Shown in pieces: positions 30,031-38,410 of a DNA stretch of 64,000 nt. The notes under the pieces were generated by a model. The model searched no databases. It was not told the origin of the DNA and saw only the letters and a program-made list of their open reading frames with translations. Origin of the DNA: Amycolatopsis acididurans (GTDB taxonomy: Bacteria > Actinomycetota > Actinomycetes > Mycobacteriales > Pseudonocardiaceae); assembly GCF_012328925.1 (NCBI RefSeq), contig NZ_JAAXLS010000009.1, forward strand, positions 62,001 to 126,000, read 5' to 3'. Numbering within the stretch: the stretch's first letter is position 1; the number at the start of each line of letters is the position of its first letter. The position numbers and the translations under genes were made by a program.

Positions 30031-30792
30031 TCACGCCTTGACGATGCCGCGCTCACGCAGCAGTTCGATGATCTTGCCGGCCACGTCCTCGGTGCTCCCC
30101 GAGAACATCTCGGCGTGCCCGGTCTGCTCCGGCCGGTACATCCGCCGCACCGGCAGGCCCGGGCTTTCCGCGGCGCCGACCGTGACCTCGCGCAGCCCGC
30201 CCGCCTGCATCGCCTGCCGGATGCGGGTGATCGGCGCGTAGCGGGGCGTCTCCCGCGAAGCCTGCAGGCCGATCACCGCGGGTGTCGGCAGTTCCAGCTC
30301 ATGCGAACGGCCGCCGGAGAACTCCTGGCGTACCACCAGGTTCCCGTCCCGCACGGTCACGCCGACGACGACCGACACATGCCGCCAGCCGAGCCGCGCG
30401 GCGAGCATCGGGGCCAACTGCCCGTCGAGGTCGTCGGGCGCCTGGACCCCGGTGAGCACCAGATCCGCGGGCTCCTCGGCGAGGTACGCGGCGAACGCGG
30501 CCGCCCGCGCGTGGGTGTCCAGCCCGCCACCGGAGAGCTTGACCGCCCCGTCCGCGCCCTTGGCGATCGCCGTGTACAGCGCCTGTTCGATGTCCGGATC
30601 CTCGGCCAGGCCGACGGCGATCACCTCGGCGCCGGTGGCGTCCTTGACGAGCAGGGCCTCCTCCAGCGCCTGGTCGTCCCACTCGTTGAGCACGAACTTC
30701 AGGTACTCGCGGTCGATACCGGTCTCGTCGGGAGTCAGCTCGATCTCCTCGACGAGGTCCGGAACCGCCTTCATGGCAACGACAATGCGCAC
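30031..30792 (-). CDS. etfB: Electron transfer flavoprotein beta subunit
   Basis: AMP/nucleotide-binding subunit of ETF, 253 residues, starting VRIVVAMKAVPD (GTG at 30792). DREYLKFVLNEWDDQALEEA and the signature VQAPDDLDGQLAPMLAARLGW are typical of EtfB. The last 50 residues, ending in RMYRPEQTGHAEMFSG and IIELLRERGI, form the recognition arm region and are divergent. Starts 4 bases after the radical SAM gene stop. Confidence 0.94.
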   Translation of the reverse strand: MRIVVAMKAVPDLVEEIELTPDETGIDREYLKFVLNEWDDQALEEALLVKDATGAEVIAVGLAEDPDIEQALYTAIAKGADGAVKLSGGGLDTHARAAAFAAYLAEEPADLVLTGVQAPDDLDGQLAPMLAARLGWRHVSVVVGVTVRDGNLVVRQEFSGGRSHELELPTPAVIGLQASRETPRYAPITRIRQAMQAGGLREVTVGAAESPGLPVRRMYRPEQTGHAEMFSGSTEDVAGKIIELLRERGIVKA

Positions 30793-30796
30793 GTTC

Positions 30797-31891
30797 TCAC
30801 CTTCCTTGGTGCAGGACTTCGTCCAGCCGGAGCTGCCGGCGGATCTCGGCCAGGTCATCGGCGGTCGGGACGAAGGGATAGTCACGGAACGGCTCGCTCG
30901 GCCGGTACGAGCCGTACGGTCTGGTGCATCCGGGCTCGCCGTTCTCGCCCGGGCAGCCATTGGTCACGAACGGGACCCCGGTGTCCACAACCGACTCGAG
31001 CAGACGCTCGCCACCGCCGATGTGCAGCAGGTTCCCGTCCTCGCCGAACCGGAAGTCGGCCAGCCCGTAGCCCTCGGACTCGATCAGGTGCTTGGCCAGC
31101 TGCACCCGGCGCCAGCGCTGGATGGGCGACTTGGGATGCTCGGCCATCCGAGAGTCGGGCTCGGGGTTGAAGCAGAACAGGTAGGGGAAAATCTGCCGCT
31201 CGTTCAGCTGCACGAAGAGCCGGATCAGGTCCTCGTCCGCCTCGCCCAGCCCGACCAGCGTGTGCACGTTGACCTTCCACGGGCCGAAGATCTCCCGGGC
31301 GTCGGTGACGACCTCCCAGTACTTCTCCCATTTCAGCCCGCCGGCCGGCACGTTCGTGCGCAGGTTGCGGAACAGGTCCTCGGTCACCGCGTCGAGCCCG
31401 ATGCCGATCATGTCCACGCCGAGGGCCTTGAAGCGCTCGAGCCGCTCCCGGTTCAGCGTCGGCGGCGCCACCAGGATCGACAGCGGGGTCCGCACACGGG
31501 CCGCGATGCGCTCGGTGATGTCGCAGGTGTCGGCGTAGGCGTGCCCGTGCGTCACCATCGAGATGCACAGCCGGGTCAGCTTCTCCTCGTGCTCGGCCAT
31601 CCGCGCGACGAGGTCGTCGGTGCGCACGAGGGGCCATTCGACGCGGATGAACGACTTGTCGTTGTAGTCGCCAGGGCGTGTGCGGGCCAGGCCGCAGTAG
31701 CCACAGTCCGAACGGCAGCCTTCGTCGTAGTTCAGCAGCAGGTTGATGCCACCGAAGTCGAACTCGCGGGAGAACCGCCCGGACCGGAACCGCAACGCGA
31801 TCGCGCTCGCCATCGAGATGCGGACCCACTCGGGACTGATCTGCCGTTCACCGGCCGGGGACAGGAGAACGGGAAGCTGACGGCCTGCCAA
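30797..31891 (-). CDS. Radical SAM protein, lipoyl synthase of the LipS1/LipS2 type (first of pair)
   Basis: About 364 residues. The SAM cluster motif CX3CX2C is seen in EGCRSDCGYCGLART. Downstream, the barrel includes LCISMVTHGHAYADTCD, GVDMIGIGLDAVTEDLFRNL and VHTLVGLGEADEDLI. LipS1 and LipS2 together insert the two sulfurs of lipoate and are typically encoded beside sHdr genes; this gene and the radical SAM gene at 33009 bracket a lipoate ligase, the classic arrangement. I cannot say which is LipS1. The start chosen is a TTG at 31891 behind AAAGGGG; an ATG 35 codons later is the alternative. Confidence 0.82.
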   Translation of the reverse strand: MAGRQLPVLLSPAGERQISPEWVRISMASAIALRFRSGRFSREFDFGGINLLLNYDEGCRSDCGYCGLARTRPGDYNDKSFIRVEWPLVRTDDLVARMAEHEEKLTRLCISMVTHGHAYADTCDITERIAARVRTPLSILVAPPTLNRERLERFKALGVDMIGIGLDAVTEDLFRNLRTNVPAGGLKWEKYWEVVTDAREIFGPWKVNVHTLVGLGEADEDLIRLFVQLNERQIFPYLFCFNPEPDSRMAEHPKSPIQRWRRVQLAKHLIESEGYGLADFRFGEDGNLLHIGGGERLLESVVDTGVPFVTNGCPGENGEPGCTRPYGSYRPSEPFRDYPFVPTADDLAEIRRQLRLDEVLHQGR

Positions 31892-31902
31892 CTCGACCCC
31901 TT

Positions 31903-33009
31903 TCAACTCTGCTCGGGGAAATAACAGGAACCGGCGGACCGCACCGGCGCGGCGGTGGCCAGCGTGCCGGCCTGGCGCCCCGCGGTCAGCACCGTCTGTG
32001 CGAGCTGCTCCGCGCCGACACCCAGCGCGCGGTCCGCACCCGAGGCCGACACGATCGCGGTGACCACGACGGGATCGAGCCGCCGCCACCGCAGATCCGC
32101 CTCCAGCCGGCCCAGCGCGGGCGGCATGAGCGCGAAGTCCCCGACCACCACGGCACTTTTGACGAGATCGCCGTGTGTGGACAGGTAGATCCGCACCAAG
32201 CCCTCGGGCGTCTTGAGCAGCGCGGAACCGCTGCCGTCCGGGATGGCGCCCTGCTCGGAAAGCCACGAGCGGGCCCGGTACCGGTCCCGGGCCAGCTCCG
32301 TCGCGCGCGCGAGCTCCGCGGCCTCGGCGGCGTCCGGCTCCAGTTCGACGCCGAACGCCTTGGCGAACCCGAGCGCCACGTGGTCGCGTACCGCGGCACC
32401 GTCGAACTCGCGCCCGGTTTCCCGGGTCACGGTGGTCACCCGTTCCTGCACCGCGGCGACGGCCTTGTCCGCGAGCTTCGCCGCGGGGATGCGCAGCACC
32501 TCGAGCATGAACCCGACGTCGAGGCCCGCGAGCACGCTGGCGTGGAAGAGCATCCCGCCGCGCTCGTCGATGTAGAGGCCGAGCCCGGCGATCTTGCGGC
32601 CACCCACCTCCAGGTCGTTCTTGCCGCGGAACGTCGCGGTGATACCGAGTTCGGCGAGCCCGGCGGAGACCGCGGCCGAGCACTCCTCGATGATCTCGCG
32701 CGGGCGCTTGCCCACCGGGGCACGATCGATCAGTGCCACCCCGAGCTGTCCCGCGCCCATGATGATCGCGCCGCCACCGGTCGGGCGGCGGCTCACCTCG
32801 GTCCCGGTGCGCTCGCACGCTTCGAGATCGACCTCCGCGGCGAGGTTCTGGTAACGGCCGACCAGTGCGCAGTGGCTGCGGTAGGTGTAGAGCCGCAGCG
32901 TCGGCGGGCGTACGTCCGCGTCACGGGCATAACCGGCCATCAGCGCCTCGTCGAGCGCGAGCCCCTCCGCCGCACCGGCACCGTTCTCCGTGAGCAGCCT
33001 CCAGCGCAT
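31903..33009 (-). CDS. lplA: Lipoate-protein ligase A family with C-terminal domain (sLpl type)
   Basis: 368 residues. Residues about 1-240 are the biotin/lipoate ligase catalytic domain: RRPTGGGAIIMGAGQLGVAL is the RRxTGGGA substrate loop, and KNDLEVGGRKIAGLGLYIDE holds the catalytic Lys region. Residues about 270-350 resemble the LplA accessory domain (KTPEGLVRIYLSTHGDLVKS), which activates lipoate with ATP. It lies between the two LipS-like genes and would attach octanoate or lipoate to the LbpA proteins. Starts MRWRLLTENG at 33009, overlapping its neighbour by 1 base. Confidence 0.87.
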   Translation of the reverse strand: MRWRLLTENGAGAAEGLALDEALMAGYARDADVRPPTLRLYTYRSHCALVGRYQNLAAEVDLEACERTGTEVSRRPTGGGAIIMGAGQLGVALIDRAPVGKRPREIIEECSAAVSAGLAELGITATFRGKNDLEVGGRKIAGLGLYIDERGGMLFHASVLAGLDVGFMLEVLRIPAAKLADKAVAAVQERVTTVTRETGREFDGAAVRDHVALGFAKAFGVELEPDAAEAAELARATELARDRYRARSWLSEQGAIPDGSGSALLKTPEGLVRIYLSTHGDLVKSAVVVGDFALMPPALGRLEADLRWRRLDPVVVTAIVSASGADRALGVGAEQLAQTVLTAGRQAGTLATAAPVRSAGSCYFPEQS

Positions 33010-33989
33010 CACGCCACCTCCACCGTCTGGTACGCGATATCCGAGTCGCCGGTCCACGTCAGCGAGCAGCAGTACTCGTACAGCCGCGGCTCCAGGCCCC
33101 GCGACCGCGCGTAGGCGATCGCCCCGTCCGCCGGGTACGCGATGCCGTTGAGCCCGAGGTCGATCGCCGCCTGGTCGAGTTCGGTCTTCACCGGTCCGAG
33201 CGGCCGCGCGCACCCGAGGTTCACCGTCGTCGCGGGCGCGGCGAGCCGGGTCGCGCGGAAGAACTCGGTGACGTCCCCGACCGGTGGCGGCGGCAGATGC
33301 GCCATCGGCGTGCCCACCAGCGGCACCAGCACGACGAGGATGATCGTGGACACGGGATGCCGGGTGATGATGTCCAGTGCGCGGTACTCGCCGAGGAACC
33401 GGCCGTAGTGCAGGCCCAGCACGATATGCGGGATGATGCGCAGCCCGCGGTCCGAGAGCAGCCCGAGCGCCCGGTCGAAGTCGGCGACGGTGAGGTCGAG
33501 ATGGTAGACGTCGCGGATCGTCTCGTCGGCGCCGATGATGTCGAGCATCACGCCGTCCACGCCCGCTCCGGCCAGCCCGGCGGCCAGTTCCGGCGAGACC
33601 ACTCCGGAGTGGACGATCACCTTCATCCCGAGCTCTTCGCGGATGCGCGGGATGTGCCGCAGGTGCGGCAGCAGCGGCACCCCGCCGGAGCGGGTGGAGC
33701 CGCCGGACACCAGCAGCCCCTCGCTCCCCTGCGCGTGCAGGCGCTGCGCCAGCGCGAAGAGGTCCTCGTCGGCCTTCACCGACACCATGCCGTGCAGCAC
33801 CTTGGTCTGGCAGTGGTCACAGCTGAGCGCGCAGGCCGAGCCGGTGACCGAGACCGGCAGGAACCGGCGCGGGTTCTCCGGGGTCCATTCCGAGGTCTCC
33901 CAGCGTTTCAATCCCGGAGCGAAGAAGTCGATCACATTGCCGAAGTTGGCCCGCCGCACGTCGAAGGCCGTCGCCGTGTCCGCGGTCAT
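33009..33989 (-). CDS. Radical SAM protein, lipoyl synthase of the LipS1/LipS2 type (second of pair)
   Basis: 326 residues. The radical SAM cluster motif is GSACALSCDHCQTK (CX3CX2C). SEGLLVSGGSTRSGGVPLLP, HSGVVSPELAAGLAGAGVDG and PHIVLGLHYGRFLGEYRAL give the TIM-barrel strands seen in the LipS family. A C-terminal CCSLTW lies near the end and could help bind the auxiliary cluster. Together with the partner at 30797 it forms the proposed two-protein lipoyl synthase. The ATG at 33989 overlaps the third lbpA gene by 4 bases. Confidence 0.82.
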   Translation of the reverse strand: MTADTATAFDVRRANFGNVIDFFAPGLKRWETSEWTPENPRRFLPVSVTGSACALSCDHCQTKVLHGMVSVKADEDLFALAQRLHAQGSEGLLVSGGSTRSGGVPLLPHLRHIPRIREELGMKVIVHSGVVSPELAAGLAGAGVDGVMLDIIGADETIRDVYHLDLTVADFDRALGLLSDRGLRIIPHIVLGLHYGRFLGEYRALDIITRHPVSTIILVVLVPLVGTPMAHLPPPPVGDVTEFFRATRLAAPATTVNLGCARPLGPVKTELDQAAIDLGLNGIAYPADGAIAYARSRGLEPRLYEYCCSLTWTGDSDIAYQTVEVA

Positions 33990-34459
33990 TCGGCGATCAC
34001 GCCCTCGAGCCGGTACTGGTCGACCTTCCGCGCGAACCACGCCCCGATCTCCTCGGGAACGGTCAGCAGGCACGACAGTTCGTCGGCGCCGTCATAGGCC
34101 AGTTCCAGCAACCAGCCCGCGCCGAACGGGTCTTCCTCGACCAGCCCCGGATCGGCGAGCACGGCCTCGTTGGCCGCGAGCGCGATCCCGGAGACCGGGC
34201 TGATCAGCGGACCGACGAACTTCGCGGCCTCCAGCTGACCGAACGCCCGGCCGCGGACCAGCCGCGTCCCACTGTCCACAACGGATAGCTGGGCGAGCGT
34301 GCCGCTCGTCTCCACACCCAGCGGATCGAGACCGATACGCAGTTCGCCCGGTGCCGTCGATTTCGCCCAGACATGCGTCTCCGGGTCGTACATCCGGTCC
34401 AGTGCGACGTGGTAGCCGCGGACCTCGGTCAACGCGCTCGCGCCGTCGATGTTCGTCAT
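33986..34459 (-). CDS. lbpA: Lipoate-binding protein, GcvH-like (LbpA type), copy 3
   Basis: 157 residues, the most divergent of the three H-protein-like carriers in this operon. The lipoyl lysine is in GQLEAAKFVGPLISPVSG and the domain end is EEDPFGAGWLLELAYDG. The N-terminus has YDPETHVWAKSTAPGELRI, comparable with the HVWV region of the other two. Its place between ligase and LipS-like genes suggests a scaffold for lipoate assembly or a second acceptor. Overlaps both neighbours by 4 bases. Confidence 0.85.
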   Translation of the reverse strand: MTNIDGASALTEVRGYHVALDRMYDPETHVWAKSTAPGELRIGLDPLGVETSGTLAQLSVVDSGTRLVRGRAFGQLEAAKFVGPLISPVSGIALAANEAVLADPGLVEEDPFGAGWLLELAYDGADELSCLLTVPEEIGAWFARKVDQYRLEGVIAE

Positions 34460-35274
34460 GAAAGCGTCTCCTTCGTGGCGCCGACCCAGACACCGGCCCT
34501 GATCTTGATCCCGCCCGGCGGTCTCGCCGCCCGCTCGCCGGGCCCGGCCATCCAGGCCTCGCTGGTGAACCGCGCGTCGAGTTCGGTCAGCGCGGCCCGC
34601 TCGTCGCCGGTGAGCTCGCCCGCTCGCGGTGCCAGGCCGAGCGCCGCCGCATACGCCGCAACGGCGGCGTCGCGGAATGCCTCCGGATCCGCCGGCGTCG
34701 CCGCCACGTACCGCCGCATCTGGCGGAGTACCTCCGCACGGGTTTCCTCGACCGGAAGCCGCAGCACCGCGGTGGCACGCTCGTGGTCGAACCGCTCGAT
34801 CAGGTTGCCGCACACCACGACCGCGTCCTCGATCTGGCCCGCGCCATGCCCGCAGATCTTGCGGTCGCCGAGGCTGATCTCGAGATTGCCGTCCAGCTCC
34901 GCCGCCACCCCGGCGGCCCGGAACGCCGTCACCGCGGGCGCGAGCAGGTCACGGATCGCGGTGGTCCGCGCGGGCGAGACCGCGCCCGCCGGCAGGCAGA
35001 TCTGGAAGAACAGCTGATCGGCGTCGAGGTAGACCGGGCCACCGCCGACCATCCGGCGGTAGACCGGCAGCCCCTGCGCCGCACAGTACTTCTCGTCCAC
35101 CTCGTCCAGCCGCCGGTGGTAACCCAGGCAGACATAGGGCTCGGCGGGCCGGACGAACGACAGGGTGGGCGGAGCACCGGCCGACACGCCGTACGCGACG
35201 GCGTGCCACAGGGTCTGCGACCGCAGCGCCGAGACGCGGCCGAAGTCGATGACCCGCAACTCGCTACCCGGCAT
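34456..35274 (-). CDS. Lipoate/octanoate-protein ligase family (second copy)
   Basis: 272 residues, LplA/LipM/LipL-type catalytic domain. RRMVGGGPVYLDADQLFFQI aligns with the RRxTGGGA loop but has VGGG in place of TGGGA; LGDRKICGHGAGQIEDAVVV carries the catalytic Lys. It has no separate accessory domain. It could be an octanoyltransferase or ligase for the LbpA proteins, working with the other ligase of the operon. It overlaps the Hdr gene upstream by 11 bases. Confidence 0.82.
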   Translation of the reverse strand: MPGSELRVIDFGRVSALRSQTLWHAVAYGVSAGAPPTLSFVRPAEPYVCLGYHRRLDEVDEKYCAAQGLPVYRRMVGGGPVYLDADQLFFQICLPAGAVSPARTTAIRDLLAPAVTAFRAAGVAAELDGNLEISLGDRKICGHGAGQIEDAVVVCGNLIERFDHERATAVLRLPVEETRAEVLRQMRRYVAATPADPEAFRDAAVAAYAAALGLAPRAGELTGDERAALTELDARFTSEAWMAGPGERAARPPGGIKIRAGVWVGATKETLS

Positions 35275-36562
35275 GGTCCATCGCTTCGTCGATCAGCTCG
35301 ATGATGTCGCGCACCTTCAGGTGCCCGTTGCCCGTGGACTTCGCCGCGTCCTCGAACCGGGAGACCTCGTACGGGCAGCACACCACCAGCGTGTCGGCAC
35401 CGGTCTCGGCGGCTTCGCGGACACGGCGCTCGGACAGGCGCTCGCTCGTGTGGTCGCGGGTGAACCCGTCGAGCCACATCCCGCCGCCACCGCCGCCGCA
35501 GCAGTACCCGTTCTGCTTGCAGCGCCCCATCTCCCGCAGCTCGATACCCGGGATCGCGTTGATCAGCGTGCGCGGCGCGTCGTACTCGCCGTTGTGCCGG
35601 CCGAGGTAGCACGGATCGTGGAAGGTCACCTTGTAGGGCAGTTCCTTCGCCCAGGTGATCTTGTCCACCAGCGGCGCGAGCAGCTGCGTGTAGTGCAGTG
35701 CCTCGAAGGTGTGGCCCCGCTTGGGATATTCCTTGACCAGCGCGTTGAACCCGTGCGGGTCGGGAGTCGCGATCCGGGCGAACTCGTACTTGGCCAAGGT
35801 CGCCGTGACGTCCTCGACGAGCGCGTCGAACAGTCCCTTCTCACCGGCCAGGCGCTGCGAGTCGCCGAGGGTCTTCTCCTCGGGCCCGAGGATCGCCCAG
35901 TCGATTCCGAGCGCGTGCGCCACCCGGGCGAACGCCCGCGCCGCCTCCTGGCCGCGCGGATGGTAGCTCCAGTAGTCCTCCACGTAGAACAGGACGTCCA
36001 CCGGACCCGGCTCCTTGGACAGGATCCGCACCGGCACCCCGGCGTCCCGTGTCCACTGTGCACGCCGGCGCGGGTTCTCGCCGAGCGCGTTGCCGTAACG
36101 GAACGTCTTCTCGAACACGTCCTGCAACTCACCCGGCACGTTGCCTTCGCTGAGCGCGGCCTCCCTGGCGGCCGGCATGATCTGGATCATGTCGACCTCC
36201 TTCGGGCAGACCCGCAGGCAGTTCCCGCAGGTCGTGCACATCCACAGATCGGGGTCGGACAGCAGATCCAGTCCGGTCTGGACCTTCCGGTGGAGCTTGC
36301 GCGGGCCGTACTCCCCTACCAGGTCCACGGGGCAGACCGGGATGCACTTACCGCAGCCGTAACACCATTCGAGCGATTCGGCCCCGGACAGCTCGGCGAG
36401 TTTCGCGAAGCCGTCCGGGGTGTAGTCGGTGAGCACGCGCGGTTCGAACATGCGGTTCCACATCGCCGGCAGCTCGACCTCGCGGCCGGAGATCGTCGAG
36501 GCGACGGTGGCTTGTTCCTTCTCGATGGCACGGGGCGGAACCTTGCGCCCGGATATGGGCAT
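35264..36562 (-). CDS. hdrCB2: sHdrC2-sHdrB2 fusion (HdrD-like Fe-S protein)
   Basis: 432 residues. The N-terminal HdrC-like part (about 60-140) has two 4Fe-4S motifs, CYGCGKCIPVCPVD and CTTCGNCLRVCPKE. The C-terminal HdrB-like part (about 180-432) has one complete CCG domain: HDPCYLGRHNG, then NGYCCGGGGGGMW, then VVCCPYEVSR. The first CCG half has lost its cysteines (FYVEDYWSYHPRG). In the sHdr sulfur-oxidation complex, C2 and B2 form this second module. Its C-terminal half resembles EtfD of the same operon. Confidence 0.88.
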   Translation of the reverse strand: MPISGRKVPPRAIEKEQATVASTISGREVELPAMWNRMFEPRVLTDYTPDGFAKLAELSGAESLEWCYGCGKCIPVCPVDLVGEYGPRKLHRKVQTGLDLLSDPDLWMCTTCGNCLRVCPKEVDMIQIMPAAREAALSEGNVPGELQDVFEKTFRYGNALGENPRRRAQWTRDAGVPVRILSKEPGPVDVLFYVEDYWSYHPRGQEAARAFARVAHALGIDWAILGPEEKTLGDSQRLAGEKGLFDALVEDVTATLAKYEFARIATPDPHGFNALVKEYPKRGHTFEALHYTQLLAPLVDKITWAKELPYKVTFHDPCYLGRHNGEYDAPRTLINAIPGIELREMGRCKQNGYCCGGGGGGMWLDGFTRDHTSERLSERRVREAAETGADTLVVCCPYEVSRFEDAAKSTGNGHLKVRDIIELIDEAMDHAG

Positions 36563-36565
36563 GGT

Positions 36566-37294
36566 TCAGACCTCCAGACGGTAGACGCCGAGCAGGCGGC
36601 GGACGAGATCGGGCAGTGGTGGCACCACCCGGTTGAACTCCTGGGTCATGCGCATCCGCAACACGGTGTAGAGGTAGACGCCGTAGACGGCGGCCAGGAA
36701 CACGTCGGTGCCGAACAGGCCGGGACCCGCGGCGGTGAACCCGGCGGCCTTCCCCGTCTCGTCGACGAAGGCCATCGCCTGTCCCACCGACAGGTAGGTT
36801 TCACCGCGCGAGGTTCCGCCGTCGAGATCGACGTCGTCGGTGACCACCAGCCGCAGCGCGCCGGTCTCCACGCGCGGATCCCATATCCACCGGGTCCACA
36901 GCCAGTACCGGTCCGGGAAGGCGAAGTGCAGCAACTCGCCCGGCAGGTCGAAGGCCGGATCGGCGAAGCGGGCCAGCACCGCGTCGAACCGGTCGAACCG
37001 CTGCACGAGGCCGCCCTTGGCGTGGAGCAGGTCGTCGATGGCCGCCGCGAGCCGCTCCGGCGTGACCTCGTCGAGGATGCGGTCCGCCTTCCGCCGGGTG
37101 GCGAAGACGTTGCGCAGCACCAGACGCAGGCCGGCCCGGTCCAGCGCGCGGGGTTCGGCCAGCAGGTCCCGCAGCAACCGGGACTTGCGCTCGACGTCCG
37201 CGGCGATCGTCCCGAGTTCGGCCATGGGCATCTTCTCGGAGATCTCGCGCAGGAACTCCTGCGCGCTGGGGGTGTCGACGACGGGTCCGGGCAT
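36566..37294 (-). CDS. sHdrH-like hypothetical protein of the sHdr complex locus
   Basis: 242 residues, no recognised catalytic motif and no cysteine cluster. N-terminal helices (ISEKMPMAELGTIAADVERK) precede a mixed alpha/beta part (FAFPDRYWLWTRWIWDPRVE, VTDDVDLDGGTSRGETYLS). It occupies the place of the conserved hypothetical gene found between hdrA and hdrC2B2 in shdr clusters, so I call it the sHdrH/Hyp component by position and size. Start MPGPVVDTPS, 13 bases after hdrA. Confidence 0.75.
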   Translation of the reverse strand: MPGPVVDTPSAQEFLREISEKMPMAELGTIAADVERKSRLLRDLLAEPRALDRAGLRLVLRNVFATRRKADRILDEVTPERLAAAIDDLLHAKGGLVQRFDRFDAVLARFADPAFDLPGELLHFAFPDRYWLWTRWIWDPRVETGALRLVVTDDVDLDGGTSRGETYLSVGQAMAFVDETGKAAGFTAAGPGLFGTDVFLAAVYGVYLYTVLRMRMTQEFNRVVPPLPDLVRRLLGVYRLEV

Positions 37295-37307
37295 GGCGGG
37301 CGCGGTC

Positions 37308-38372
37308 TCAGCTCGCGGCCGCGGCGGCGCGGGAACGGACGAAGGACACGGCCCGGAGCGCGGCGTTGGACGCCGAAGAGACGGTGTCCTCGAGGTCTGC
37401 CGGACCGAGCGCCGCGCCGCACGCGAAGATCCCCTCGCGATCGGTCGACACCGGATCCAGCGGGGCGCCGACCGCATCGATGAAGCCGTACTTGTTCTGG
37501 CCCACGCCGAGCAGCCCGGCGATCTGCCGGGTGCCGGCCGACGGTTCCATACCGACCGAGAGCACGACCATGTCCATCGGGATCTCCATCGGGCGGCCCA
37601 TCGTGGTGTCCTCACCGCGGACGACCAGCTTGTCGCCCTTGGGCAGTACCTCGGTGACGATGCCCTTGACGTACTGGACGTGGTGCTTCTCCTGGGCCGG
37701 CCAGTAGATCTGGCTCTCCCAGTAGCCGTACATCCGCATATCGATGTAGAAGATGAAAACTTTGCAGTCCGGCAGCAGCTGGCGAACCTCGATCGCCTCC
37801 TTGGACGCGACCCCGCAGCAGACCTTCGAGCAGTACTCGTTGCCGATCCGCCGGTCACGGCTGCCGACGCACTGGATGAAGCAGAGCCGCTCCGGCGGCT
37901 CGCCGTTCGAGGGCCGTACTACCCGGTGCTCCTTGAGCATCGCCTCGAGGTCCTGCAGGGCGAGCACGTCCGGGAACTCGTAGTAGCCGTACATCTGGGT
38001 CTCGCGTCCGGGATCGAAATGCTGGAACCCGGTCGCCACCACCACGGCTCCACAGTCGAGGGACTCCACTCCCCCTGGCCCGTCCACGGTCAGCGTGAAC
38101 GCGCCCGGCTCGCCGTCGAAGCCGGTCACCTTGGTGCCCAGCCGGACCTCGGCGAGCGGATGCGAGGTCACCAACTCGGCCATCCGGCGCATCTGCGGCT
38201 CGGCTTCCTCGCCGTGCGGGGTCAGGCCCGCATAGTTCTCCGCGATCGGCGTGCCGCCGAGAAAATCGCGTTGCTCGATGAGCACTACCTTCGCGCCCAC
38301 CTCGGCAATACCGTGCGCGGCGCGCAGGCCGCCAGGGCCGCCACCGATGACGGCCACCGTGTCCGATGCCAT
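37308..38372 (-). CDS. hdrA: sHdrA, FAD-dependent heterodisulfide-reductase-like subunit A
   Basis: 354 residues. The N-terminal Rossmann motif VAVIGGGPGGLRAAHGIAEV binds FAD. The central insert FIQCVGSRDRRIGNEYCSKVCCG carries the HdrA cysteines for a 4Fe-4S cluster. VVLSVGMEPS and GIFACGAALGPADLEDTVSS close the flavin domain. It is short, like sHdrA of sulfur oxidisers and unlike methanogen HdrA, which carries extra ferredoxin domains. The proposed role is the flavin hub that oxidises protein-bound sulfane sulfur toward sulfite. Confidence 0.9.
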   Translation of the reverse strand: MASDTVAVIGGGPGGLRAAHGIAEVGAKVVLIEQRDFLGGTPIAENYAGLTPHGEEAEPQMRRMAELVTSHPLAEVRLGTKVTGFDGEPGAFTLTVDGPGGVESLDCGAVVVATGFQHFDPGRETQMYGYYEFPDVLALQDLEAMLKEHRVVRPSNGEPPERLCFIQCVGSRDRRIGNEYCSKVCCGVASKEAIEVRQLLPDCKVFIFYIDMRMYGYWESQIYWPAQEKHHVQYVKGIVTEVLPKGDKLVVRGEDTTMGRPMEIPMDMVVLSVGMEPSAGTRQIAGLLGVGQNKYGFIDAVGAPLDPVSTDREGIFACGAALGPADLEDTVSSASNAALRAVSFVRSRAAAAAS

Positions 38373-38410
38373 CTGCCCTTCCTCAGGTCTCGTCGCGCCA
38401 GGCGCGCTGT

